From Francisella adeliensis (GTDB taxonomy: Bacteria > Pseudomonadota > Gammaproteobacteria > Francisellales > Francisellaceae), in the NCBI RefSeq assembly GCF_003290445.1, contig NZ_CP021781.1, positions 1,798,001 to 1,862,000 on the forward strand: 64,000 nucleotides of DNA, given 5' to 3'. Positions 38,164-46,795 of the stretch are shown in pieces (the stretch's first letter is position 1; every line of letters begins with the position of its first letter). The notes below the pieces were generated by a model, which saw only the letters and a list, made by a program, of their open reading frames with translations, ran no database searches and was not told the origin of the DNA. Made by a program: the position numbers and the translations under genes.

Positions 38164-39459
38164 CTAGCCTAACTTTCGCTCCTTAGCATGTGTTTTACCA
38201 TAGTCTCCTAACATAGCTTTAACCTTTGGAAGTATTAATACAACTGGTAATGCTAAGATTATCGTTATAATAAAAAACATCGTATACCCGACTGAGCTTT
38301 CAATAGCTCCGCTTATCATTACTGGTATCATTCTACCCAGAAGAAGTACTCCTGATATAAAGGCATAATGAGCCGTTTTATGTGAACTATCTTTCACCAT
38401 GAAATAACAAAAAAGCATAGCTGCAGTAAGCCCTAAACTAAAACTAAATTGCTCAACAAAAACACATAAAATAACTACGATATGATCATTTACCTGAAAA
38501 TATGCTAGAAGAACATAGAGAATATGCGGTAAATTGACTAATACAAACATTGTATATATAGTACTACCAAAACCTTTACGATAAATATAGTACCCACCCA
38601 CAAAGCCACCAAGTATAATAGCTACAGGAGATATAGTTCCATAGGCAAAACCCGTAAATGTATTGCCTAAATTTAGTCCCCCATTTTGATGAGTGTCAAT
38701 CATAAATAATGGTAGTATTGCCCCGATCATGCTTTCTGAAAACTTGAACAAAAAAATAAATGCTAAACCAATCCATAAGTTTTTAATTAAAAAAAATGTC
38801 TTATAAACATCAATAAAATTTCTAAGAGTTTCTTTAGTATTTTTCTTTTCTGAAACTGGTTGCTCCGGTAAGATTTTTCGATGATAAATACCCATGATGA
38901 TACATACACAGCCTACTAGAACCAAACAAATACTCCAGCTAACAACATAATCATTATTTATGCTATAGAGAACCCCACAAAGCATTAATATAAGCCCTGT
39001 AGCAAAAACTTTGCCAATATTATAGGCTGCCGACTGCATCCCTATAAAATACGATTGCTGCTCTGGAGAGAGATTTTGAATATAAAAACCATCTGTAGCA
39101 ATATCATGACTAGATGACATAAATGCTATAAACCAACCTGCAGTCAAGCTGAATAATAAAAAATGTTGTGTTTTTAAAGACAATGACATGATTATAAATG
39201 CAAGACCCACAAAAATTTGCATAGCATATATCCACCATCTTGTAGTGCGTATAGAGTCAATCAATGATGCCCAAAGTGGTTTAATGACCCAAGGCAAAAC
39301 CATTGACCCCGTATAAAGAGTAATTTCAAGATTAGAAACTCCGAGGTTTTTGTACATTATCGCTAACACAAGCATAATCATGCTTGCAGGTAAGCCTTCC
39401 ATAAAAAATGTAGTTGGCACCCATAACCAAGGGGTTTTAGTATTTAAAGTTTTTTTCAT
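38164..39459 (-). CDS. AmpG-like MFS transporter
   Basis: A 431-residue, 12-TM carrier. The start WLWVPTTFFMEGLPASMIM, then LGVSNLEITLYTGSMVLPWVIKPLWASLIDS and SSSHDIATDGFYIQNLSPEQ, is characteristic of the AmpG/PAT branch of the major facilitator superfamily (muropeptide permeases and acetyl-CoA transporters). In AmpG the DIATDG motif lies in the same place. The role could be recycling of cell-wall muropeptides, but many members are uncharacterised. It is monocistronic between two convergent/divergent neighbours. Confidence 0.75.
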   Translation of the reverse strand: MKKTLNTKTPWLWVPTTFFMEGLPASMIMLVLAIMYKNLGVSNLEITLYTGSMVLPWVIKPLWASLIDSIRTTRWWIYAMQIFVGLAFIIMSLSLKTQHFLLFSLTAGWFIAFMSSSHDIATDGFYIQNLSPEQQSYFIGMQSAAYNIGKVFATGLILMLCGVLYSINNDYVVSWSICLVLVGCVCIIMGIYHRKILPEQPVSEKKNTKETLRNFIDVYKTFFLIKNLWIGLAFIFLFKFSESMIGAILPLFMIDTHQNGGLNLGNTFTGFAYGTISPVAIILGGFVGGYYIYRKGFGSTIYTMFVLVNLPHILYVLLAYFQVNDHIVVILCVFVEQFSFSLGLTAAMLFCYFMVKDSSHKTAHYAFISGVLLLGRMIPVMISGAIESSVGYTMFFIITIILALPVVLILPKVKAMLGDYGKTHAKERKLG

Positions 39460-39599
39460 TTTGATAGTTAAAAAATATAACGCCTACACCAAATATAATC
39501 ATTTTTATAGTTTATTGGAAATATAATCTTAGCTAGTTTGTAAGTTTAAGTAATAAATGTATAAAATATACTATAAACACTTACCAACAATTCAAACCT

Positions 39600-40094
39600 A
39601 TGTCTCATTTTGATATGCTAGTTAAACTCTATGATTTAGAACTTAATCTTGAATGTATTTCGCAACAAGCCAAGAAAAATATTATAATCAGAAAAGCATT
39701 AGCTCCTGAAAAAAGTGTTGTCCTTAACTGGATAAAAAGAGAGTTTGCTCAAGCTTGGGCAGATGAGGCAGATATAGCTTTTTCAAATAATCCATGCTCT
39801 ATCTTTATTGCGATAAAAGATGAAAAAATTATAGGCTTTGCTTGCTACGATAGCACTATGTTAAATTTCTTTGGCCCTACAGGAGTTAGTCAATCTGCCC
39901 GTGGCCTTGGTACTGGCAAAGCTTTATTGCAGGCTTGCATGATGGATATGAAGCTTAAAGGCTATGCTTATGCGATAATTGGAGCAGTTGGTCCAGCTGA
40001 GTTTTATGAAAAAACCGTAGGCGCCATAAAAATTGAAAATTCTTGGCCTGGTGCTTATGCTAATTTACTTAAAAATCAAACCTTAGTAGATTGA
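39600..40094 (+). CDS. GNAT-family N-acetyltransferase
   Basis: A 164-residue acetyltransferase. Acetyl-CoA-binding motif A is visible as GPTGVSQSARGLGTGKALLQ (about 99-118, Q/RxxGxG/A form), preceded by the beta-strand IFIAIKDEKIIGFACYD and followed by FYEKTVGA, the motif B region. The substrate is unknown. The 3' end overlaps holC by 19 bases in convergent orientation. Confidence 0.82.
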   Translation: MSHFDMLVKLYDLELNLECISQQAKKNIIIRKALAPEKSVVLNWIKREFAQAWADEADIAFSNNPCSIFIAIKDEKIIGFACYDSTMLNFFGPTGVSQSARGLGTGKALLQACMMDMKLKGYAYAIIGAVGPAEFYEKTVGAIKIENSWPGAYANLLKNQTLVD

Positions 40095-40510
40095 ATATCT
40101 AAACCATGCTTTTTATAAAATACATACTTTTTACGCGAAACATCTAAAGCCTTAGTATCTTGATAAACTACTTCTGTTAGCTTACCGACTTTTACTTTAT
40201 CCTTATCTATCCCTATATCCATGATATTTATAAGCTCATCAAAATTGTTTACTATAAACACATTGTCCGTAATAAGTATAGGGATACCCTTGAAAACATT
40301 ATATTCCTTAGCATTTAATGCACAAAAATGTGGGATAAAACTTTCTTGTCCAGCTTGCCATAAAATAGCATCTAACTCTTTTGCAACACCGCTTGGAGCT
40401 AAAATTGCTAACCTTTTGTTAGTAATATAATTATCCGATACCTGCGTGCAAATATAGTTCAAAACATCCACTAAACTATTTGTTTGCAAAACTTTAAATT
40501 CTACTTCCAT
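40076..40510 (-). CDS. holC: DNA polymerase III chi subunit (HolC-like)
   Basis: A 144-residue protein matching the HolC pattern: a strand-helix start with an N-terminal LNYICTQVSDNYITNKR, then LAILAPSGVAKELDAILWQ and ESFIPHFC (relatives read ELDxLLW...SFxPH), and GIPILITDN. Chi links the clamp-loader psi subunit to single-strand-binding protein. It has a short divergent C-terminal tail (KKYVFYKKHGLDIQS). Conservation is modest, but the central LW...FIPH block is convincing. Confidence 0.82.
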   Translation of the reverse strand: MEVEFKVLQTNSLVDVLNYICTQVSDNYITNKRLAILAPSGVAKELDAILWQAGQESFIPHFCALNAKEYNVFKGIPILITDNVFIVNNFDELINIMDIGIDKDKVKVGKLTEVVYQDTKALDVSRKKYVFYKKHGLDIQSTKV

Positions 40511-40575
40511 AACTCCTCTTTAAAATCTTAATAAACTAAAGCTTTTACTTAAAATAAGTATACAAGCTATAAACA

Positions 40576-41061
40576 TTAAGACTCATCATATTTAAATGCT
40601 AGCTTTAACTTTGTAATAAAATCGCTACCTAAAACAAAAAAGCTTCCGATAAAAATAATATCACCACTAAATAAAATTAGCATCATATTTACTTCACCAA
40701 CCTGTCTAGCTTTATCAAACAATAATATAAGCTCCATTGAAATGGTTGGATAAACTAAACTACTAAAAAACATTATCATTCCGATAATATATCTCTTATA
40801 ACTAATCGGTTTTTGCTGGCTAAAAGCATTCTTAAACACTTTTTTTATAGTATCTTTAATAGCCGTAACTATGGTTTTACCTAGTAACATCACAGATATT
40901 ACAAATATAACTTCCGCACTTATCAGCAAAATTGATGAAACAGCTAAATATGTCGCTGTTGCTAAACTTACAAATGGCAAAATCGCAAAAACTATTATAT
41001 AAGGTACAAATGAAATGACAAATAATGATATGCCCAGGTAATATTTGAGATTTTTATCCAT
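40576..41061 (-). CDS. four-TM membrane protein (transporter-suffix-like)
   Basis: A 161-residue protein with four hydrophobic segments (about 8-30, 38-62, 91-112, 124-146) separated by a basic central loop (KDTIKKVFKNAFSQQKPISYKR). The end, FIGSFFVLGSDFITKLKLAF, fits the small family annotated in databases as transporter suffix domain; this is from memory and moderately sure. Function unknown. The ATG overlaps the end of the upstream peptidase gene by 8 bases, so the two are co-expressed. Confidence 0.65.
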   Translation of the reverse strand: MDKNLKYYLGISLFVISFVPYIIVFAILPFVSLATATYLAVSSILLISAEVIFVISVMLLGKTIVTAIKDTIKKVFKNAFSQQKPISYKRYIIGMIMFFSSLVYPTISMELILLFDKARQVGEVNMMLILFSGDIIFIGSFFVLGSDFITKLKLAFKYDES

Positions 41062-41773
41062 TATTACTCAGACTCTTTATTGAAACTTTTATTGCAGTAT
41101 CAATAGCTGTTGTCATATCAACTATACTCATACTAGGTTCATTATCTTTTGATACAGCTTGTTGAGTACTATAAGGTACATGGATAAAACCACCTATCTT
41201 ATTTGGGTATTTATTTGCTAGTTGATTTAATAACTCATACATAATATGATTACAAACATAAGTACCAGCTGAATTTGAAATAATCACTGGGATTCCCTTT
41301 GCGTTTATAGCTTTTTTTATTTTATATATAGGTAACTTACTAAAGTAAGCATTTTCTCCTTTCTTAGATATGACTTTATTTACGGGCTTTGCTCCATCAT
41401 TATCTGGGATTCTTGCATCGTCAACATTTATAGCCACTCGCTCAAGAGATATGCTTGATCTACCCCCAGCTTGACCAACATTCAAAATGATAGAAGGATT
41501 GTACTTATTGATGTATTTATCCAAAGCCTTAGTCGATTGCTTAAAACTTACAGGTAGTTCTTTTTTAATGATTTTGTAACTATCTATATTATCTGGCAAC
41601 TTGGTGACAGCTTGATACGATGGGTTAACGCCCTCTCCATCAAAAGCTTCAAAACCAGTGACTAAAACAACTTTTTCAGAGGGCTTTATATCACTAGTAT
41701 CAGATTTAGAGTTTTTAGCTTGAGCTAAAAAAACTGACAAAATTATCGTAATTGCTGTTACAAAGAGTTTCAT
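41054..41773 (-). CDS. pcp: exported pyroglutamyl-peptidase I-like protease
   Basis: A 239-residue cysteine peptidase (C15 family) that removes N-terminal pyroglutamate. Catalytic residues are in place: Glu111 in SLERVAINVDDARIPDN, Cys174 in NSAGTYVCNHIMY and His198 in GFIHVPY. The first 19 residues (MKLFVTAITIILSVFLAQA) form a Sec signal peptide and about 14 polar residues precede the domain (VVLVTGFEAFDGEGVNPS). Classical Pcp is cytoplasmic and about 215 residues long, so export is unusual. It lies between the Bat operon (6 bases upstream) and the four-TM protein gene. Confidence 0.88.
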   Translation of the reverse strand: MKLFVTAITIILSVFLAQAKNSKSDTSDIKPSEKVVLVTGFEAFDGEGVNPSYQAVTKLPDNIDSYKIIKKELPVSFKQSTKALDKYINKYNPSIILNVGQAGGRSSISLERVAINVDDARIPDNDGAKPVNKVISKKGENAYFSKLPIYKIKKAINAKGIPVIISNSAGTYVCNHIMYELLNQLANKYPNKIGGFIHVPYSTQQAVSKDNEPSMSIVDMTTAIDTAIKVSIKSLSNNG

Positions 41774-41779
41774 ATTTTT

Positions 41780-43393
41780 TTATTCGTAAAGTCCTTTAAT
41801 CTTTTTATTATCTGTTTTTTTATTAGATTTTGCTACCTTTTTAATTTCTTCTAATAGCTCTGCATACTGATTAAACTCTTTATCTGCATATATTGAAGCA
41901 TTCAAACCTATTATCAGCGCTTTAAATTCAGGCATTAGTTCAGCAACCTCAAGTAATGAGAATATTTCTTTATCATATTTCTCACTTGCCCAACCTATAA
42001 GTGATTGTTGTAATGCAACTTTATCTTTTTTACCACAAGCTTTCTTAACTTCTTTAAAGCTCGATTGGTTTACTGTATTTAAGTTCGAGGTGCTATCATT
42101 ATTATTTTTTTGTTTAGGTTTAGATAACTTACATTTTAAAAGTAATAGTAGTGTAATAACCCATAAAACCATAAATAATATAGCAATATTTCGCCAATAA
42201 TAATCAACCACAGTCTTCTCTACGATTTGAGCTTTTTGTGGTGATAAGCTTGAGAAATCCGTATTTACTAGACTACCCTTTTTAACATCAAAATCTTTTA
42301 CTGGAATGCTAGCAATCTTTGATCTATGAGTGTCTATATCAAACCATTTAAGCTCCAACTTTGGCACTTTTGACTTACCTTCTGTAGTTGGCATATAACC
42401 AACCGTATATGTTGCTGTACCAGTAAGTTTGCCACTCTTCTCAATATCATCTAACTTTGGTTTTTCTGAATAAACATTAAAATCATCATTTGAGCTAAAA
42501 TCTAATTTTGGAATATCTGTACTTAATACTCCTTGTGCTTTAATAGTTACTGTTCTTGTTAGTAAGTTACCTACCTTAACATTTTTATCATCTGACCAGT
42601 TATCTTTCATAGTTACTTCAGATGATGGAAACCAATCTTTTATACGAATATCTTTTGGTATGGGTTTAACATAAAGCGTATGTGATTTGGTTGGAATGCT
42701 TTCTTTTTTTACCCCAAGCTGTCCAAAACCTTTAGATAAAGTTGCCTCAAGAATCATCGGAGGCACGTATAACTTACCTGTCACATGAGGAATTATCAGA
42801 AAACTCTGTTCGGCTACCTCATAAAGCTTACCATTTATTCTTTTCTCATAAGATATTTGGTGACTTGTCGGCTTCATCTCAGCATTTCTTATTTTAAATG
42901 CTTTTGGCTGTATACCAAGCATCGGTGTTGAATAGTATAATTTTAGAGTATAAAGAACTGGTACATTTACATAACTTTTTGTTCTAGCTATTGTACTAAT
43001 AGCAAATATATCTTGATATTCACTTTGCTCATCACTGGTTAATGCTTTATCAACCTTGATATTAATCGGGTTTGTATATTGGTTACCTACTCTAATAGCA
43101 GGAATAGTAAGCTTACCGGCTTTATCTGGCATAATAGTAACAATCATATCGTATATTGCTGTCGTTTTACCATTTACCGTGGAAACCTTGCTGTTTGTAC
43201 TAGTGTTATATACCGTAAAATCTTTATCTAAAACATCTAATTGTGGCTGAGTATTAAAGTTTTCAAGATGTAAAGTCAACTCTATAGTCTCACCATTTTC
43301 TATATCTGTTCTATCTATTGATGCTGAAACCTTAGCAAAACTCACACTCACACTCAAAAGCACTAATGCTAATAAAACACTAATTTTTTTCAT
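41780..43393 (-). CDS. batD: BatD-like periplasmic/membrane protein
   Basis: A protein of about 537 residues with signal peptide MKKISVLLALVLLSVSVSFA, repeated beta-rich domains (VSASIDRTDIENGETIELTL opening, FTVYNTSTNSKVS, MIVTIMPDKAGKLTIPAI), one TM helix near 395-415 and a cytoplasmic tail. This is the BatD oxygen-tolerance family architecture. I choose ATG 43393 rather than GTG 43408, since GAGAG lies 8 bases upstream and the signal peptide is then normal; the ATG is 4 bases after the batC stop. It probably assembles with BatA and BatB VWA proteins at the inner membrane. Confidence 0.85.
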   Translation of the reverse strand: MKKISVLLALVLLSVSVSFAKVSASIDRTDIENGETIELTLHLENFNTQPQLDVLDKDFTVYNTSTNSKVSTVNGKTTAIYDMIVTIMPDKAGKLTIPAIRVGNQYTNPINIKVDKALTSDEQSEYQDIFAISTIARTKSYVNVPVLYTLKLYYSTPMLGIQPKAFKIRNAEMKPTSHQISYEKRINGKLYEVAEQSFLIIPHVTGKLYVPPMILEATLSKGFGQLGVKKESIPTKSHTLYVKPIPKDIRIKDWFPSSEVTMKDNWSDDKNVKVGNLLTRTVTIKAQGVLSTDIPKLDFSSNDDFNVYSEKPKLDDIEKSGKLTGTATYTVGYMPTTEGKSKVPKLELKWFDIDTHRSKIASIPVKDFDVKKGSLVNTDFSSLSPQKAQIVEKTVVDYYWRNIAILFMVLWVITLLLLLKCKLSKPKQKNNNDSTSNLNTVNQSSFKEVKKACGKKDKVALQQSLIGWASEKYDKEIFSLLEVAELMPEFKALIIGLNASIYADKEFNQYAELLEEIKKVAKSNKKTDNKKIKGLYE

Positions 43394-43397
43394 AAAA

Positions 43398-44321
43398 TTA
43401 ACTCTCACGATTAGCTCCTGTCATTCTTTGATAGTCTCGTGCAAACTTATGTCTTAATAATCCACCAGGATCATCGTCTACCATAGCTAAAAGCTTATCT
43501 GCCTCTCGCTTATCTAACTCATCCTCTCTAGCTTGTTGCTGAGCTTGAGAATCATTATCTTTAGACTTTTGTTTATCTTGTTCGTTTTTATTGTCTTTAT
43601 TGTCTTTATTGTCTTTATTGTCTTTATTGTCTTTGTTGTCTTTGTTGTCTTTATTGTCTTTATTGTCTTTGTTGTCTTTGTTGTCTTTGTTGTCTTTATT
43701 GTCTTTATTGTCTTTGTTGTCTTTGTTGTCTTTGTTGTCTTTGTTGTCTTTGTTGTCTTTGTTGTCTTTGTTGTCTTTGTTGTCTTTGTTGTCTTTGTTG
43801 TCTTTGTTGTCTTTGTTGTCTTTGTTGTCTTTGTTGTCTTTGTTGTCTTTGTTGTCTTTGTTGTCTTTGTTGTCTTTATCTTTCTGTTTTTGATTATCCT
43901 GATTATCTTTTTGATCATCATTATTGTTTTTATTCTGATCTTTTTGTTTATCAAGTTCCTCTGCTATTTTAAGATTAGCTTTTGCATCTTCAAAATCAGG
44001 TCTGTCTTCAATAGCCTTATTATACGCTTTTATCGCATCTTTATATTTGCCAAGCTGTGTTAGAGCATTGCCTTGGTTATAAAGTCCTGAAGCTGTATTA
44101 TCTTTTTTAAACTCATTATAAGCATTTTGAAAATCTTTAGCTTTATAGTACGATGCTCCCTTCCAATTAGAATTTTCAAAGCTTTGAGCAGCATTTTTAT
44201 AATCACCTTGTTCAAAATTGTTTTTACCTTGCTGATCTTTTGTATGCCAAGCATCATTCCAGCTTGCTAATGCCAAACAAGGAGTAAAGAATGCAAGTAA
44301 AAATATTTTTTTTAACGACAT
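43398..44321 (-). CDS. batC: TPR protein with long Asp-Asn-Lys repeat (BatC-like)
   Basis: A 307-residue protein with signal peptide MSLKKIFLLAFFTPCLALA. Tetratricopeptide repeats lie between about 30 and 115 (NFEQGDYKNAAQSFENS, GLYNQGNALTQLGKYKDAIK, AYNKAIEDRPDFEDAKANL). Residues about 150-245 are 32 near-continuous DNK units from a 9-bp array. A conserved-looking C-terminal segment follows (LDKREADKLLAMVDDDPGGL, LLRHKFARDYQ), which matches the end of BatB/BatC TPR proteins. The protein is periplasmic by its signal and sits between batB and batD. Confidence 0.85.
   Translation of the reverse strand: MSLKKIFLLAFFTPCLALASWNDAWHTKDQQGKNNFEQGDYKNAAQSFENSNWKGASYYKAKDFQNAYNEFKKDNTASGLYNQGNALTQLGKYKDAIKAYNKAIEDRPDFEDAKANLKIAEELDKQKDQNKNNNDDQKDNQDNQKQKDKDNKDNKDNKDNKDNKDNKDNKDNKDNKDNKDNKDNKDNKDNKDNKDNKDNKDNKDNKDNKDNKDNKDNKDNKDNKDNKDNKDNKDNKDNKDNKDNKNEQDKQKSKDNDSQAQQQAREDELDKREADKLLAMVDDDPGGLLRHKFARDYQRMTGANRES
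43587..43874. repeat. 9-bp tandem array, 32 copies in batC
   Basis: There are 288 bases of TTTRTTGTC units (coding strand GACAAYAAA, Asp-Asn-Lys). Two variants occur, differing only in the Asn codon wobble base: A = TTTATTGTC, G = TTTGTTGTC. In plus-strand order the array is A5 G2 A2 G3 A2 G18, which shows block-wise expansion with a homogeneous end toward the batC 5' side. No frame-breaking unit is found. Confidence 0.96.
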
Positions 44322-45319
44322 ATCTTCTCCAAAAACCCTCTTCTAAACACTAACACGCTTAGTAACCCTAAGGCCCAAATAAAATAAACACCTTCATCCT
44401 GCCAGAATGTATTAGCTGATGACTGTTTTGACTCTTTAGTTTTCACATCGTTTTGAATATCTTGTATCAAAGCTTTTACATCATTATTATTAGCGGTTAA
44501 AGTGATAAGCTTCCCATCACCAGCTTTGGCTAACTTTCTTAAACCTTGTAAATTCACCCCAAAATATTGAATCTTACCGGAGCTATCTTTGATATAATCC
44601 CCATCTTTATCTTTAGCAATGCCACCCTTTGGTGTACCAATAGCATACACATCAACAGTTATACCTTTTTGAGCTAGTTTAGTCGCCTGTTCTATAGCCT
44701 TACCTGTTGGTGTAGAGTCGGTAATTAGCACCACTTGTCCTTCACCAGCACCACCTTGGGTTAAAAGCTCAGATGATTTCGATAATGCTTTTGCCATATC
44801 GTGCCCTTTTACAGGAACGATGCTCGTACTAAGAACTTTTACTAAATTTGCTATAGTTTTAGAGTCACTAGTAAGTGGAGATACTACAAAAGGTTCACTT
44901 GAAAAAACAATCATTCCGACTTGACCTTCTGTAATTCTCTTGAGCATATCAAGTATTTTATATTTAGCCAGCCCAAGCCTACTTGGTGAGACATCTGTAG
45001 TATCCATAGATTGGGATACATCTAAAGCTATAACCCTAGAAATATTCTTTTGATAAATAGGTATATCTTGATACTTCCAACTAGGTCCAGCTAATGCTAC
45101 TACCGACAAACTCCAAATTATAAGAAAAAATATTGGCAACAATGGTTTTTTACCTTTTGAGCTTTTACCGATAATTATATGTTCAAGTAAATGTGGGTCA
45201 CAGTATTTTGACCAGTTGTTTGATTTACTAGAGTATCTAACTAGTAAATATACAATCACAACACTCGGCAAAAGAGCTAAAAACCACCATGGGCGAATAA
45301 AATGAAGTGTATCAACCAT
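44312..45319 (-). CDS. batB: BatB-like von Willebrand A protein
   Basis: A 335-residue inner-membrane protein: N-terminal TM pair (FIRPWWFLALLPSVVIVYLL, about 6-25, and LLPIFFLIIWSLSVVALAG), a VWA domain with MIDAS motif ALDVSQSMDTTD (about 94-105) plus TSDSK and ITDSTPTGKA, and a C-terminal TM helix (VYFIWALGLLSVLVF). It is paired with BatA in the aerotolerance operon. The start overlaps the batA stop by 8 bases and its end overlaps batC by 10. Confidence 0.9.
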   Translation of the reverse strand: MVDTLHFIRPWWFLALLPSVVIVYLLVRYSSKSNNWSKYCDPHLLEHIIIGKSSKGKKPLLPIFFLIIWSLSVVALAGPSWKYQDIPIYQKNISRVIALDVSQSMDTTDVSPSRLGLAKYKILDMLKRITEGQVGMIVFSSEPFVVSPLTSDSKTIANLVKVLSTSIVPVKGHDMAKALSKSSELLTQGGAGEGQVVLITDSTPTGKAIEQATKLAQKGITVDVYAIGTPKGGIAKDKDGDYIKDSSGKIQYFGVNLQGLRKLAKAGDGKLITLTANNNDVKALIQDIQNDVKTKESKQSSANTFWQDEGVYFIWALGLLSVLVFRRGFLEKICR

Positions 45320-46322
45320 GAGAGTTTGCGCTCCTACGATTTAACCATAGTAACGCGATTATATAGCTTATAACTAATGCACCACCTAAAGTCCAAGGGT
45401 ATAAATAAGTTATTGGTCTGACTACAGTTTTGTCAGACTCTGTAGGTTCAAGCTTATCAATATCTTCATAAACTTTTTGCAAATCACTACTATTCTGAGC
45501 TCTGAAAAATTTCCCGCCAGTCATTTTTGCAATTTGTTCTAGTACACTGGTATCAAGATCTTCAGAAGTGTTTACTAATCTCTGTCCAAATGCAGTATTG
45601 ACCACCATCTGCCCACCACCTAATCCAATGGTATATATCTTAATACCTGTTTTTTTAGCTATTTCAGCTGCTTGTAATGGCTTTAATGTTCCAGAGTTAT
45701 TCTCACCATCTGTAAGTAACACCAAAGCCTTTGAGTCACTAGGATATTGCATTAGTTTTTTCACAGAAAGACCTATAGCATCACCAATCGCTGTTTGTGG
45801 CCCAGGTAAAGCTATACTTGAGTCGTTAAGGATCTTTTTAACCGTAGGAATATCAAATGTAAGTGGTGTCTGTAAATAAGCCTTTGTACCAAACAGCACT
45901 AGTCCAACCCTGTCACCTTTTCGGGTATCTAAAAATTCATTAGCTACTCGCATCACAAGATCAAACCTTGATTCTGATTTTCCGTCAGCTTTTTTCATAT
46001 CTTCAATAGCCATACTTCCTGATAAATCTATAGCCATCATAAGGTCTCGACCTGTCTGTGGTAAGCTCATAGGTTTACCAAGCCATTGCAGTCCTGAACC
46101 AGAAATGATAATAAGCACCCAAATAGTAGCCAACAAATATTTAAAATAATTAGCTCTCTTAAAATTACTTTCAAGACTTGTTGGTAATTGTGACTGTATT
46201 TGCTTAAAAAATGGCGTTTTAAGTGCTGCTTGCTTATCTGCTTTTGCACGAGGTATAATCCAGTAAAAAACTAATGGCAATATTAGTAAGATAAAAACCC
46301 AAGGATATTCTATGTTTATCAT
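45312..46322 (-). CDS. batA: BatA-like von Willebrand A protein
   Basis: A protein of about 336 residues with N-terminal TM segments (PWVFILLILPLVFYWIIP and YLLATIWVLIIISGSGL), a VWA domain with MIDAS motif AIDLSGSMAIEDM (about 96-108), VLLTDGENNSG and TAIGDAIGLSVKK, and a C-terminal TM helix. I choose the ATG at 46322 because AAGGAG sits 6 bases before it and it forms an ATGA overlap with the upstream stop; an in-frame ATG six codons earlier has no ribosome site. VWA proteins of this operon interact with the MoxR ATPase. Confidence 0.9.
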   Translation of the reverse strand: MINIEYPWVFILLILPLVFYWIIPRAKADKQAALKTPFFKQIQSQLPTSLESNFKRANYFKYLLATIWVLIIISGSGLQWLGKPMSLPQTGRDLMMAIDLSGSMAIEDMKKADGKSESRFDLVMRVANEFLDTRKGDRVGLVLFGTKAYLQTPLTFDIPTVKKILNDSSIALPGPQTAIGDAIGLSVKKLMQYPSDSKALVLLTDGENNSGTLKPLQAAEIAKKTGIKIYTIGLGGGQMVVNTAFGQRLVNTSEDLDTSVLEQIAKMTGGKFFRAQNSSDLQKVYEDIDKLEPTESDKTVVRPITYLYPWTLGGALVISYIIALLWLNRRSANSHG

Positions 46323-46795
46323 AAAACTCTCCTTATCCATGTTTGACTAGCCACTACTACAGCTTCAAGCTCATTATCACTTAAAGAAGCCGGTCGATAA
46401 ATATTTGCTAAATTTTCAGCAACGATACCTTCAAACATAATGGTTTTAGTCTTTGAATTAAGATAATCAACCCAGTCTTGTCCGTATAATAATTTAATAT
46501 CATCTTTTGGAAACTTATGAATTGCAATGCGTTTTAAATAGACCGAAATGGTTTGCAAAACTTCTTTAGGCTTTGATGTATATGTATCAGTAACACTAGC
46601 TTTAAAATCATCTACAATACTCTCAATATATTGCTTCTGTCTTTTCCTAATTTGCAAATAGATTAGAAACAATACCCCTACAAATATAATAAGTCCAAAC
46701 ACAACCCACCAACCATAAGCTAATGGCCACCATGAAGAAACCTCTTGAGGAAGGTAAATATCCTTTAGTTGTTCAAGAAGATTATTAGGTTGCAT
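46319..46795 (-). CDS. DUF4381-type membrane protein of the Bat operon
   Basis: A protein of about 158 residues. The start LLEQLKDIYLPQEVSSWWPL followed by a TM helix (GWWVVFGLIIFVGVLFLIYL) is the pattern of DUF4381 proteins found between DUF58 and BatA genes. The remainder is a cytoplasmic helical domain. The ATG at 46795 (MQPNNLL) is preferred to 46810, since GGGGTGG/CAGGG lies before it. It overlaps the end of the DUF58 gene and its stop overlaps batA. Confidence 0.82.
   Translation of the reverse strand: MQPNNLLEQLKDIYLPQEVSSWWPLAYGWWVVFGLIIFVGVLFLIYLQIRKRQKQYIESIVDDFKASVTDTYTSKPKEVLQTISVYLKRIAIHKFPKDDIKLLYGQDWVDYLNSKTKTIMFEGIVAENLANIYRPASLSDNELEAVVVASQTWIRRVL

Noticed and set aside
43533-44063. 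Long open frames of Phe-Val-Val or Leu-Ser-Leu repeats opposite batC
   Set aside because: A 9-bp array without stop codons opens several frames at once; only the minus-strand DNK frame has a signal peptide, TPR domains and operon context.
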